A DNA stretch of 64,000 nt from DAOMNO01 sp035443885 (GTDB lineage: Bacteria; Planctomycetota; Phycisphaerae; Phycisphaerales; SM1A02). The stretch covers positions 1-64,000 of the forward strand of contig DAOMNO010000004.1 in the NCBI GenBank assembly GCA_035443885.1, read 5' to 3'. The notes beneath the pieces are model-generated. The model was not told where the DNA came from. It ran no database searches and saw only the letters and a program-made list of their open reading frames with translations. A program made the translations under genes and the position numbers. This document shows, one piece after another, positions 46,275 through 54,867 of this stretch (position 1 is its first letter; every line of letters begins with the position of its first letter).

Positions 46275-47762
46275 ATGAAGACCATGACCACACTATTTCG
46301 ACAGATGCTTGCAGGCGGCGCGTGTGCCATAGCCGTTTGCGCAGCGACAGATTCGGTCAACGCGGATGATCGCTTTCTCACAGCAAGCGGCGGCGCGCTG
46401 ACTGTTGTGCCGCCCATCGAAGCGCAGCGCATTCAGACCGTGAATGTGAATTTCGACCTGCTTCGTTCGCTTCGATCAAACGACCAGTTTTCCTTGCCGA
46501 TCTACGACAAGGACTATCGCGCGCTGGTTACGCAGAAGGAAGAGAACGGCGAGTCGTTGATCATGAGCGGGCATCTCTTCGGTGATACGCTTGGCCAGTT
46601 CGTGATCGCCATCGTTGGCGATGCAGCAGCGGGCTGGTTCGGTGTACCAGGACAGCGACCGGTTTCACTGCGGTATGGTGGCCCGAATACACACTACGTT
46701 CACGAATCGAACGAAGACATCATGCCTGATTGTGCAGGTTCTCCCGACGCGGGCATCTTTCTGCGCAATCGCCCTCATATGCGTCGGCAGATTGAGCAGG
46801 AAGAACAGGAGATCGATCTGGATCGGTTCATGTCGGACTACATTCCGACCGGCGGCAGTTGTCAGTCTTTATCGATCGTGTATCTCGACGTACTGATGGT
46901 GTACACAACGCTGGCACGCCAAGCCGCCGGAGGCGTCAATGCGATTCGTGCGCAAGCGAATCTCTCCATTGCCACGATGAGTCTGGCAATGGCCAACACC
47001 GAACTTGGCGTCAACTCTCGAATCGTTCGGTATCTCGAAGTGAATTACAATGAATCGGGAAATTTTGAAGCACATCTCAACAGGCTGACAGATATCGATG
47101 ACGGTGTTATGGACAATGTTCACACCGTACGGAACGATAGTGGCGCTGACTTTGTGGTGCTTCTGGTTGCAGATAGCTCTTCAGGCGGACTTGCATGGTG
47201 CAACTCTTTGCCATCGCTGGCGTTCAGCGTCAACAACTGGTCGGGCACGTTCACGATCGCTCATGAAATGGGTCACAATCTCGGTTGCGCCCACAACCCG
47301 GAGGACGTGGACTGCTATCCCAACACGAACGCTCGCGGGCACTGGTTCTTCGTGCCGGCGGAGGATGCATTCCGACATTCGATCATGTCGTACTCGCAAA
47401 GCGGCAGTTCGCGAATCCCGTACTACTCAAGCCCGTTGGTCTCCTACAACGGCGTGAACACGGGCACTGCGACTCGCGATAACCGCACGCAGATCATCTC
47501 GCAGGCGCCGGCAAGCGAGACATTCCGAACAACCCGAATGAACGTGTGGCTCGACTTCTCACACGTAGGTATTCAGTTCGGCACGTTCACGTTTCCCTTC
47601 AACAACTTGAACAGTGCAATCAACCAGGTACAGCCGAACGGCGAGGAACTGCCCATCATGCCGATCCTGCACATCAAGAGCAGCTCATCGTCAGCCACTG
47701 CGACGATCACAAAGACGATGGAGATTCGCGCCTGTGGCGGGCCAGTAACGATTGGTCAATAG
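46275..47762 (+). CDS. Exported metzincin zinc metalloprotease
   Basis: A 495-residue secreted protease. Signal peptide at about 1-30. A propeptide-like region extends to about 200. The catalytic domain carries the metzincin zinc site HEMGHNLGCAH (His330, Glu331, His334, His340) and a Met-turn in SIMSYS near 372, as in reprolysin-like M12 peptidases. A C-terminal beta domain starts near DFSHVGIQFGTF. No dockerin repeat is on it, but a dockerin-repeat protein follows 50 nt later on the same strand. It is 70 nt after collagen-like gene 2. The surface proteins beside it are possible substrates. Confidence 0.87.
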   Translation: MKTMTTLFRQMLAGGACAIAVCAATDSVNADDRFLTASGGALTVVPPIEAQRIQTVNVNFDLLRSLRSNDQFSLPIYDKDYRALVTQKEENGESLIMSGHLFGDTLGQFVIAIVGDAAAGWFGVPGQRPVSLRYGGPNTHYVHESNEDIMPDCAGSPDAGIFLRNRPHMRRQIEQEEQEIDLDRFMSDYIPTGGSCQSLSIVYLDVLMVYTTLARQAAGGVNAIRAQANLSIATMSLAMANTELGVNSRIVRYLEVNYNESGNFEAHLNRLTDIDDGVMDNVHTVRNDSGADFVVLLVADSSSGGLAWCNSLPSLAFSVNNWSGTFTIAHEMGHNLGCAHNPEDVDCYPNTNARGHWFFVPAEDAFRHSIMSYSQSGSSRIPYYSSPLVSYNGVNTGTATRDNRTQIISQAPASETFRTTRMNVWLDFSHVGIQFGTFTFPFNNLNSAINQVQPNGEELPIMPILHIKSSSSSATATITKTMEIRACGGPVTIGQ

Positions 47763-47812
47763 GTGAGCGGCAAGGTGAGCGAACGAACGATCCACATACT
47801 GGAGCAGCATCC

Positions 47813-48220
47813 ATGAACACAACCAAACTCATTCTTAGCGCATTTGTCGTGTGCATCGCGGTCGCCGTCTATGCAGGCGGGGAGTACGACCTGACTTGGC
47901 ACACGATTGACGGTGGCGGCGGGACATCAACTGGCGCCTCATTCGAGCTTTCAGGAACCATTGGCCAGCCGGATGCAGGTGTTATGTCCGGCGGCGGCTT
48001 TGAACTGGCCGGTGGGTTCTGGGCAGGCGCAGGAACCGCAACGACACCAGCGTGTCTCGGCGATCTTAACAACAGCGGCGCTGTTGACGTTCAAGACCTG
48101 CTGATTCTGCTGGGTGCATGGGGACCGAACCCCGGCCACCCTGCGGACCTCAACAGCAGTGGCGCTGTTGACGTTCAAGACCTGTTGATTTTGCTGGGTG
48201 CGTGGGGGCCGTGTCCGTGA
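47813..48220 (+). CDS. Small exported dockerin-repeat protein, copy 2
   Basis: A 135-residue paralogue of the protein at 36438. It has a signal peptide (about 1-21), the same Gly-rich domain (WHTIDGGGGTS, SGTIGQPDAG, GGFW) and two 24-residue dockerin-like repeats separated by GHPA. GGAGCAGCATCC lies before the ATG. The role is unknown; calcium-dependent folding and attachment to other surface proteins are plausible. Confidence 0.85.
   Translation: MNTTKLILSAFVVCIAVAVYAGGEYDLTWHTIDGGGGTSTGASFELSGTIGQPDAGVMSGGGFELAGGFWAGAGTATTPACLGDLNNSGAVDVQDLLILLGAWGPNPGHPADLNSSGAVDVQDLLILLGAWGPCP
48062..48217 (+). repeat. Two 72-nt dockerin-like repeats
   Basis: Repeats at 48062-48133 and 48146-48217 differ from each other at few bases and closely match those at 36720-36875, in line with duplication or gene conversion. 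Confidence 0.92.
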
Positions 48221-48254
48221 CTTCGCGGTCACTCACAACTTTCTGAGGGCATCA

Positions 48255-48295
48255 ATCCGGGCGTATTCTGCGCGTTTGTGCAGGAGCGCCCGGAT
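48255..48295. terminator. Long hairpin between convergent genes
   Basis: ATCCGGGCG (48255-48263) pairs with CGCCCGGAT (48287-48295), and an inner TTCTGC/GCAGGA stem extends it. It lies between the dockerin gene and guaB, which converge. There is no T-run on either side, so termination is inferred from position. Confidence 0.5.
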
Positions 48296-48320
48296 GTTCA
48301 CAGGATGATCGAAAAGCGAA

Positions 48321-49823
48321 TCAACTGCCGGATGTTTGCGTTGAGGTGTAGTTTGGAGCCTCGCGTGTGATCTGAATGTCATGCGGATGCGATTCGACGA
48401 CACCGGCAGCAGTAACTCGCACGAACTTCGCTTTTTCGTGCAGTTCCGCGATTGTTCTGCAGCCACAGTAGCCCATCGCAGCACGAACGCCGCCGACCAT
48501 CTGATACACGAAGTCTGAAAGGCTGCCGCGATAAGGCACTCGCCCCTCAACGCCTTCCGGGACGAACTTGTTGGTCTGGGAAATCCCCGCTTGCCCATAA
48601 CGATCAGCTGAGCCAGCCACCATCGCGCCCTGACTGCCCATCCCACGGTACGTTTTGAATCGTCTTCCCTGATGCAGCACGAGTTCGCCCGGGCTTTCAT
48701 CAAGGCCCGCGAAAAGCGAGCCAAGCATAACACTTGAGGCACCTGTAGCAAGAGCCTTGGCGATGTCACCAGACTGCCGAATGCCGCCATCTGCGATGAC
48801 CGGCACGTCATGCTTTGCTGCTTCCATGCAGGCATGAGCGACCGCAGTGAGTTGAGGGACACCGACGCCGCTCACAACGCGCGTCGTGCAGATGGATCCG
48901 GGACCGATGCCGACTTTGACTGCATCTGCACCAGCCTGGATCAGGTCTCTCGCGGCTTCTGCGGTGGCAATGTTGCCTGCAATAATGTCGATGTCGTACC
49001 GCGCTCGCAACGCTTTGACCATGTTGATGACGTTGGCAGAGTGGCCGTGTGCGGTATCAACCACGATGACATCGACTTCAGCCTTGATGAGCGAATCCGC
49101 GCGATCCAGCGAGCCGGCACCCACGCCGATTGCTGCGCCGACTCGAAGGCGGCCTCTTCCATCACGGCAAGCATTCGGATGCTTCTGAATATTCTCGATA
49201 TCCCGCATCGTGATGAGACCGGCAAGCTCACCAGCTCCGTTGACGAGCAGCAGTTTCTCGACCCGCGCGCGGTTGAGAATGTCCTCTGCTTTCTCAGGCG
49301 TCGTATCGGGCGGCGCGGTGACGAGGTTTTCCCTTGTCATCGCATTGCCGACGAGCGAGCGAGGATCATCGACGAACTTCATATCGCGCCGTGTCAGGAT
49401 GCCGACCACTTTGCCCCGCCGCGAACCGCCCATTGTGACGGGAAACCCGGAGACATTCTGCTCGTCCATGAGTGCGATGGCGCGGCCGACCGTGTCTTCC
49501 GGGCTGAGCGTAATCGGATCAGTGATGACCCCGTTTTCCGATCGCTTCACTTTTGCGACTTCGCGGGCTTGCAACTCCGGCGAGAGGTTCTTGTGAATGA
49601 CACCGATGCCACCTTCTTGCGCAATCGCAATGGCAAGCGCGGACTCCGTTACGGTGTCCATCGGTGCGGAGACGAGCGGAATGTTGAGCCGAATGTTGCG
49701 GGTCAGCCGGGTTGAAGTGTCGGTCTGATCCGGCGTGATATCGCTGAACTGCGGAATCAGCAGGACATCGTCGAAAGTGATGCCGTCGAGCAGGGCTTCG
49801 GTCAGTTTTGGCTTGTGCTCCAT
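48321..49823 (-). CDS. guaB: IMP dehydrogenase
   Basis: A 500-residue enzyme that converts IMP to XMP, the first step to GMP. It shows TFDDVLLIPQ, SAPMDTVTE, two CBS domains (about 95-205), the NAD-site region VIVVDTAHGHS, the catalytic loop GPGSICTTR with its Cys, IADGGIR, and YRGMGSQGAM. Length and motifs are canonical. It is convergent with the surface-protein cluster and lies 51 nt upstream of nothing else on its own strand except the CoA-transferase gene that precedes it. Confidence 0.97.
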   Translation of the reverse strand: MEHKPKLTEALLDGITFDDVLLIPQFSDITPDQTDTSTRLTRNIRLNIPLVSAPMDTVTESALAIAIAQEGGIGVIHKNLSPELQAREVAKVKRSENGVITDPITLSPEDTVGRAIALMDEQNVSGFPVTMGGSRRGKVVGILTRRDMKFVDDPRSLVGNAMTRENLVTAPPDTTPEKAEDILNRARVEKLLLVNGAGELAGLITMRDIENIQKHPNACRDGRGRLRVGAAIGVGAGSLDRADSLIKAEVDVIVVDTAHGHSANVINMVKALRARYDIDIIAGNIATAEAARDLIQAGADAVKVGIGPGSICTTRVVSGVGVPQLTAVAHACMEAAKHDVPVIADGGIRQSGDIAKALATGASSVMLGSLFAGLDESPGELVLHQGRRFKTYRGMGSQGAMVAGSADRYGQAGISQTNKFVPEGVEGRVPYRGSLSDFVYQMVGGVRAAMGYCGCRTIAELHEKAKFVRVTAAGVVESHPHDIQITREAPNYTSTQTSGS

Positions 49824-49874
49824 TGAACGATGATGGCCAAGCGAGAACGATTTGTCAAGATACTTGGTATGCAG

Positions 49875-50540
49875 TTAGTGAGCGAGAATGCCCGTCAACT
49901 TCTCCGCAACCATGATTTCCGCCGTTGTCTTGGCCAGCACTTCATCCACCGTTACGCCGGGGGCGAGTTCTGTCAGCACGAAGCGACGTTTGGCCGGATC
50001 CATCTTCAGCACGCACAGGTCTGTCATCACCATGTCGATGCAGCGCAGCCCAGTCAAGGGCAGCGTGCATTGGGGGATGATCTTCGGGTCGCCCTTCTTG
50101 TTCGTATGCTCCATCATCACGATGACCTTCTTCACGCCCGCAACGAGGTCCATCGCACCGCCCATGCCCTTGACGAGTTTGCCGGGGATCATCCAGTTTG
50201 CGATGTCGCCTTCCTGTGAGATTTCCATCGCGCCGAGGATGGCGAGATCGATGTGCCCGCCCCGGATCATGCCGAAAGAGTCCGCGGAAGAGAAAAAGCT
50301 GTGACCAGGCACGCCGGTAACGGTTTGTTTGCCCGCGTTGATGAGGTCGGGGTCCACTTCTTCTTCGTAAGGGAAGCGGCCCATGCCAAGCAAGCCATTC
50401 TCGGATTGGAACCAGACGGTCATGCCATCCGGGATGTGGTTGGCGACGAGGGTTGGCATGCCGATGCCGAGGTTGACGTACATGCCGTCACGCAGTTCGC
50501 GAGCGGCCCGTTTGGCGATTTGATTGCGATCGAGTGGCAT
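49875..50540 (-). CDS. scoB: 3-oxoacid CoA-transferase subunit B
   Basis: A 221-residue CoA-transferase beta subunit. It shows NLGIGMPTLVANH, the catalytic Glu in SENGLLGMG, GGHIDLAILGAMEI and PLTGLRCIDMVMTDL. The family works as an A/B heterodimer (succinyl-CoA or acetoacetate type). No subunit A gene is present on either side, so the partner must lie elsewhere, or the subunit is used differently. It could also be an acetate- or butyrate-type subunit. Divergent from the membrane-protein gene across 106 nt. Confidence 0.9.
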   Translation of the reverse strand: MPLDRNQIAKRAARELRDGMYVNLGIGMPTLVANHIPDGMTVWFQSENGLLGMGRFPYEEEVDPDLINAGKQTVTGVPGHSFFSSADSFGMIRGGHIDLAILGAMEISQEGDIANWMIPGKLVKGMGGAMDLVAGVKKVIVMMEHTNKKGDPKIIPQCTLPLTGLRCIDMVMTDLCVLKMDPAKRRFVLTELAPGVTVDEVLAKTTAEIMVAEKLTGILAH

Positions 50541-50646
50541 AGGTAAAGCGACAAAGGTACGAAACGTCAGAAAATGGAGCCGTTCAGCCGCGACCGGACA
50601 AAGTGACGCTGCTGCGTGTATCGTAGCGGATGTGGCGACCGAAGAG

Positions 50647-52374
50647 ATGCGAAAGACGGATTGGAAAGGTGATGCGATCATCGCGGTGGGCGTGTTCGGT
50701 CTGGCCTTGCTGACGCGGCTCTTGTTTCTGCTCTCTTCTGTTGATCGGGCATGGCCTCATTCGATCTGGTACGAGGGCGATGCGCCGACATGGGTGCGGT
50801 GGACGCAGGCTCTGGCACGTGGAGAGAGGTTTGAGTTCGATCTTCCGCTGCGCACGCCGGGGGTGGCGTATCTGCTGCACTGGCTCTCGCTGGGTGGCGA
50901 TCCTGCTGGTGGAGAGATTGGCTCGCCGTCGTTTCTCTGGTGGAAAGTCTTGTGGTGTGTGATGTCCGCCGCTGCGTGTGCCGTCGCGTATCTGGGCTTT
51001 CGTCAGGCGTTCAGTCGTCGTGTGTCGCTCGTCGCATCTGCCCTGTGCGTCTTTTCGTTCGGGTTGTATGTCATTGCAACATCATTGAACAACGAAACGC
51101 CTTACATGCTTGTGTTGTTCACGATTTTGTGGTTGACGCTTCGGATGATGCGAGGCATGAGTTCGTCATGGACTATGGCCATCGTGCTGGCCGCGTTGCA
51201 TGGCGCGGCGATGTTGCTGCGTGCAGAGCACGCCTTGGCGCTGTTATTGCTGGCTGCGTATATGGCGATACGCGCGGAGCCAAGTGTGCGTGCGAGTGTG
51301 CGACGCATGGCGATAATCATGGCGTGTGGCGCCGTGGCGACGTGCCTGCCGTGGAGCATTCGCGGCTCAATCGCGATCGATCGTTTCAACACACAGCACG
51401 AGCCGCTGCCCGCCTATGAACACGCGCAGCCGCCTTGGACTGACGAAGCCCGTATGATGCTGGATGCGCTGCCCGCGTTCGCGCGTGACGGCAACTTTCA
51501 GTTCATCACGTACATCGCAAGACAAACGGGACAGACACGGATAACCGCAGAGCAGGTCGAAGCGTTTTTTGGAGATCGTTTTTCGTATGTGCCACAACCG
51601 CTGAGTCGATTTGTGTTCGTTTCCAACAAAGGCGCGTTGGATTTTGCACTGGCGAATCAGATTGATCGTGCTCACCACGGTGGATTCTCACGTGCTGCGC
51701 TTGGGGGCGATCAGGCTGAGTTTGCATTTGCCAATCCCGACCATTTGCGGCTGTTCAATCATGGCTATTCGATTGGCATGATGGGGATCAGAGATGATCT
51801 GCCGGGCTGGTTGAGCCTTGTGAGTCGCAAGCTCCAGCGGTTCTTTGATGGCGTCTCGTTGGGGCTGACGGCAAGAAACCTTCCGATTGGCACTGAAAGC
51901 ACGCGGTATCCAGTCGATCTTGCAACGCCTCGCGGAGGCGATCGGCAGGTGATCGTGTGGCGCATAATCGTCTTCGCGATGCTGTTGGGCGGAGTCGTGG
52001 TTTTCATGGTTCGACGAAATGAACTGCCTCGCGGTGCCGGCATCTGGCTGCTCATCATCGCGTACAAGATTACAGTAACAGTGCTGTTCTACGGCTATGC
52101 GCGACAGGCTGTGTCAATTCTCCCAGCGTTCTTCGTATTCATGGCCTTGGCAGTTGATTCATTGGGCGGACTTCGAGGGATCAAGGGTGCCTTTCAATCT
52201 GTTAACCTGAAGGTCGTTGCAGCCAGTATTCTGGCGGCTGTTCTCGTCATCGAAGTTCTTGCAGCAGTGAAACCGCAACTGATCGAAGTGCGAGGCTCCA
52301 TTCAACCTGCTCCGCAATGGGGGGCGAGCGCATTCGAGGCGTTCCGCCAAATCGAGCTTGGACGAGCAGAGTGA
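50647..52374 (+). CDS. Polytopic membrane protein, GT39-like
   Basis: A 575-residue inner-membrane protein with about 11-12 hydrophobic helices. The first loop has DAPTWVRWTQALARGE and LRTPGVAYLLH, which resembles the large acidic loop of GT39/ArnT-like polyprenyl-phosphate-dependent glycosyltransferases. A long extracytoplasmic segment lies at about 245-425. The GT39 call is tentative. An upstream GTG at 50632 is also in frame. No operon partner is evident. Confidence 0.6.
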   Translation: MRKTDWKGDAIIAVGVFGLALLTRLLFLLSSVDRAWPHSIWYEGDAPTWVRWTQALARGERFEFDLPLRTPGVAYLLHWLSLGGDPAGGEIGSPSFLWWKVLWCVMSAAACAVAYLGFRQAFSRRVSLVASALCVFSFGLYVIATSLNNETPYMLVLFTILWLTLRMMRGMSSSWTMAIVLAALHGAAMLLRAEHALALLLLAAYMAIRAEPSVRASVRRMAIIMACGAVATCLPWSIRGSIAIDRFNTQHEPLPAYEHAQPPWTDEARMMLDALPAFARDGNFQFITYIARQTGQTRITAEQVEAFFGDRFSYVPQPLSRFVFVSNKGALDFALANQIDRAHHGGFSRAALGGDQAEFAFANPDHLRLFNHGYSIGMMGIRDDLPGWLSLVSRKLQRFFDGVSLGLTARNLPIGTESTRYPVDLATPRGGDRQVIVWRIIVFAMLLGGVVVFMVRRNELPRGAGIWLLIIAYKITVTVLFYGYARQAVSILPAFFVFMALAVDSLGGLRGIKGAFQSVNLKVVAASILAAVLVIEVLAAVKPQLIEVRGSIQPAPQWGASAFEAFRQIELGRAE

Positions 52375-52427
52375 AACTGCGGGGCGACGAGTCCATATAA
52401 AACGTGTCTGTTCATGGAGAGATTCAC

Positions 52428-54815
52428 ATGCCGAAATGGCGCACAAATGTATTTACGATTGTTGTCGTTCTTGTCAGCACGATCACAAGCCGACTGGCAG
52501 CGGACGATGTGCGTCGGGAACCGTCGCTTGAAGAGCGCCTGAACCGTCTTTGCGAGCGGCTTGATGAACAGCGAGAGAAGATGCACGTGCCCGGCATAGC
52601 GATTGCGGTAGTCAAAGACGATAAGGTCGTCCTTGCACGTGGTCTTGGCATGCGCGATCTGGAAAACGCGGTTGCAGCGGACGAGCACACAATCTTTGCG
52701 GTCGGGTCCACGACGAAGGCATTCACTGCTGCGCTCATTGCCATGCTGGTTGATGAAGGCAAGATGAGTTGGGAAGACCATCCCTCAGAATATCTGCCCG
52801 GTTTCCGCATTCACGATGACGAAGCGAATGAAAAACTTACGATTCGCGACACACTGTGCCATCGAAGCGGCTTGGCTCGTACGGATTTGCTCTGGGCGTC
52901 CGGCCGCGCTGATCGGCAGACGATTCTGAAAGCGATTGCGGATGCAGAACCAATCGTGCCGTATGGCACAGCGTTCCACTACAACAACATCATGTACCTT
53001 GCAGCAGGTGAAGTCTCCGCACGGGTTGCGGGCGTGGATTGGGATACGCTGTTGCGCGAACGCCTTTTGGATCCGCTGGGGATGAAGCGCAGCAACAGCA
53101 GCATTCGTGACGCGAAGAATGATCCACTGCTTGCACACGGCTATGAATGGGACGAGGAGCGGAAAGCGTTCAAGCTCAAGCCCATGCGGCCGATCGACAA
53201 CGTCGCTCCCGCCGGGGCGATCAACTCCAGCGCTACGGATATGGCACAGTGGGTTCGACTCATGCTCGGGCGGGGCGCAATCGACGGCAAGCGACTCTTG
53301 AGTGAAGACCGTATGGATGAACTGTGGTCGCCCTGCATGACTGTTATGCCAAGCATGGAATATGCGCTCGGCTGGTTTGTGCGGGAGTGGCAAGGAAAGA
53401 AGCTGATTGAGCACGGTGGGAACATCGACGGCTTTTCCGCACAGGTCGCGCTTCTGCCGGACGACGGAGTTGGATTCGTGCTGCTCATGAATATTTCGCA
53501 CACGCCCCTGCAGCAGGCATCAATCGGCATCGTGTTTGAATCGCTGGTCGGCGAGTGGACGGACGGCGCGCCTCAGGAATCGATTGACTTCACGCCTTAT
53601 CTTGGCGAGTACCGCTTCGATGTGATGGATACGGACCTCAAAGTACTGGTTCGCAACAATGCGCTGGCGATCGATGTGCCCGGACAGATGGTGTTCGAGT
53701 TAAAGCCACCTGATGCGGATGGCAAATGGGTGTTTGCGATTACGGATCAGATCGCGGTTTCGTTCATGCGCGACGATGAAGGCGAAGTGATCGGCTTCAA
53801 GTTTTATCAGGCAGGCTTGGAACTTGAAGCGTATCGCAAGGGACTCGAAAGGCCATTTGAAGTGGACATGGACGCTGTTGCGCCATTGCTCGGTGAGTAC
53901 GACTGGGCACAGGCATCGGCCAAGATGCGTGTGCTGGTGCAGAACGGCCGGCTTGCTGTTGATGTGCCGAAGCAGATGATCTACGAGTTGCATACACCCG
54001 ACGATGAGGGACGCTGGGTTTTCCGTGCAACGAAGGATATCTGGGTGCAGTTCGACAAAGACGACGAAGGTCGGATCGTCGGCATGACAATGACGCAGGG
54101 CGGCGTCGCGACGAAACTGCCTCGACTTCCGGATGTGGAGCCGACGCAGTTCAAAACTGCTGCTGAGATTGAAGCGATGATGCGGACATATCACGGCGTC
54201 GATCGCCTTGCATCGCTTACCAATCTGCGCATGACGGGGACCATCCGCATGGTTAATCAGGGATTGCAAGGTACCTTTGAAGCCATCTGCCTGGGCACGA
54301 AACAGTTCCGAGTGTCCATGGATATGGGCGTGTTCGGCCACATCCAAATGGGCGTTGTGGATGAGACATACTGGTCCGAATCCGCGTTTCAGCCGTATGA
54401 GGAGTTGCTTGGTGAGCAACAGGATTCTGTGCGATTGCAGCATCCTCTCGCGATGTTCCGGCCCTGGAATGAGTTTGAAACCGTGCGTGTGCTGCCCGAC
54501 GCAGAAGTAGGGGGCGTGCGCACGCACACCGTGGAACTGACGCGAGGACGAACCAAGCGGATTCTTTCGATGGATGTGGAGACCGGGCGGATGGTGAAAG
54601 AAATTGCGACGGTCCCTGTGCCGGGTATTGGTCGGCTCAGCACGGAGACGCTGCTTGCAGACTACCGCGAGGTTGGCGGCGTGCTGATGCCGTTCCATAT
54701 TGAGACGCAGAATGATTTGAGCGGCCGTACTGTCATTGTGATGGACGCCATGGATGTCAATGTTTCGCTTGGTGGGGATGCGTTGGCGCCACTGAAGGCC
54801 GAACCGTTGCCGTGA
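52428..54815 (+). CDS. Exported beta-lactamase-fold serine hydrolase, multidomain
   Basis: A 795-residue exported protein. Signal peptide at about 1-25. A class C beta-lactamase/penicillin-binding-like domain (about 35-375) has STTK (Ser94, Lys97), YNN (185-187) and HGGN near 333, so all three active-site motifs are present. Two repeats of about 95 residues of a DUF3471-like beta domain follow (openings FTPYLGEYRFDV and VAPLLGEYDWAQ). The end (about 580-795) resembles a lipoprotein-carrier-like domain (IEAMMRTYHGVDRLASL). Probably a periplasmic esterase or peptidase. GGAGAG supports the start. Confidence 0.82.
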   Translation: MPKWRTNVFTIVVVLVSTITSRLAADDVRREPSLEERLNRLCERLDEQREKMHVPGIAIAVVKDDKVVLARGLGMRDLENAVAADEHTIFAVGSTTKAFTAALIAMLVDEGKMSWEDHPSEYLPGFRIHDDEANEKLTIRDTLCHRSGLARTDLLWASGRADRQTILKAIADAEPIVPYGTAFHYNNIMYLAAGEVSARVAGVDWDTLLRERLLDPLGMKRSNSSIRDAKNDPLLAHGYEWDEERKAFKLKPMRPIDNVAPAGAINSSATDMAQWVRLMLGRGAIDGKRLLSEDRMDELWSPCMTVMPSMEYALGWFVREWQGKKLIEHGGNIDGFSAQVALLPDDGVGFVLLMNISHTPLQQASIGIVFESLVGEWTDGAPQESIDFTPYLGEYRFDVMDTDLKVLVRNNALAIDVPGQMVFELKPPDADGKWVFAITDQIAVSFMRDDEGEVIGFKFYQAGLELEAYRKGLERPFEVDMDAVAPLLGEYDWAQASAKMRVLVQNGRLAVDVPKQMIYELHTPDDEGRWVFRATKDIWVQFDKDDEGRIVGMTMTQGGVATKLPRLPDVEPTQFKTAAEIEAMMRTYHGVDRLASLTNLRMTGTIRMVNQGLQGTFEAICLGTKQFRVSMDMGVFGHIQMGVVDETYWSESAFQPYEELLGEQQDSVRLQHPLAMFRPWNEFETVRVLPDAEVGGVRTHTVELTRGRTKRILSMDVETGRMVKEIATVPVPGIGRLSTETLLADYREVGGVLMPFHIETQNDLSGRTVIVMDAMDVNVSLGGDALAPLKAEPLP

Positions 54816-54867
54816 TGGTTCGGGGGCGGCTTACGCGATTCGACCCGCTGCGAGTATCCTGTCCTGC

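Noticed and set aside
53700..54698. 332-residue minus-strand frame inside the beta-lactamase-fold gene
   Set aside because: His/Arg-rich shadow of the plus-strand gene, no recognisable domain or ribosome binding site.
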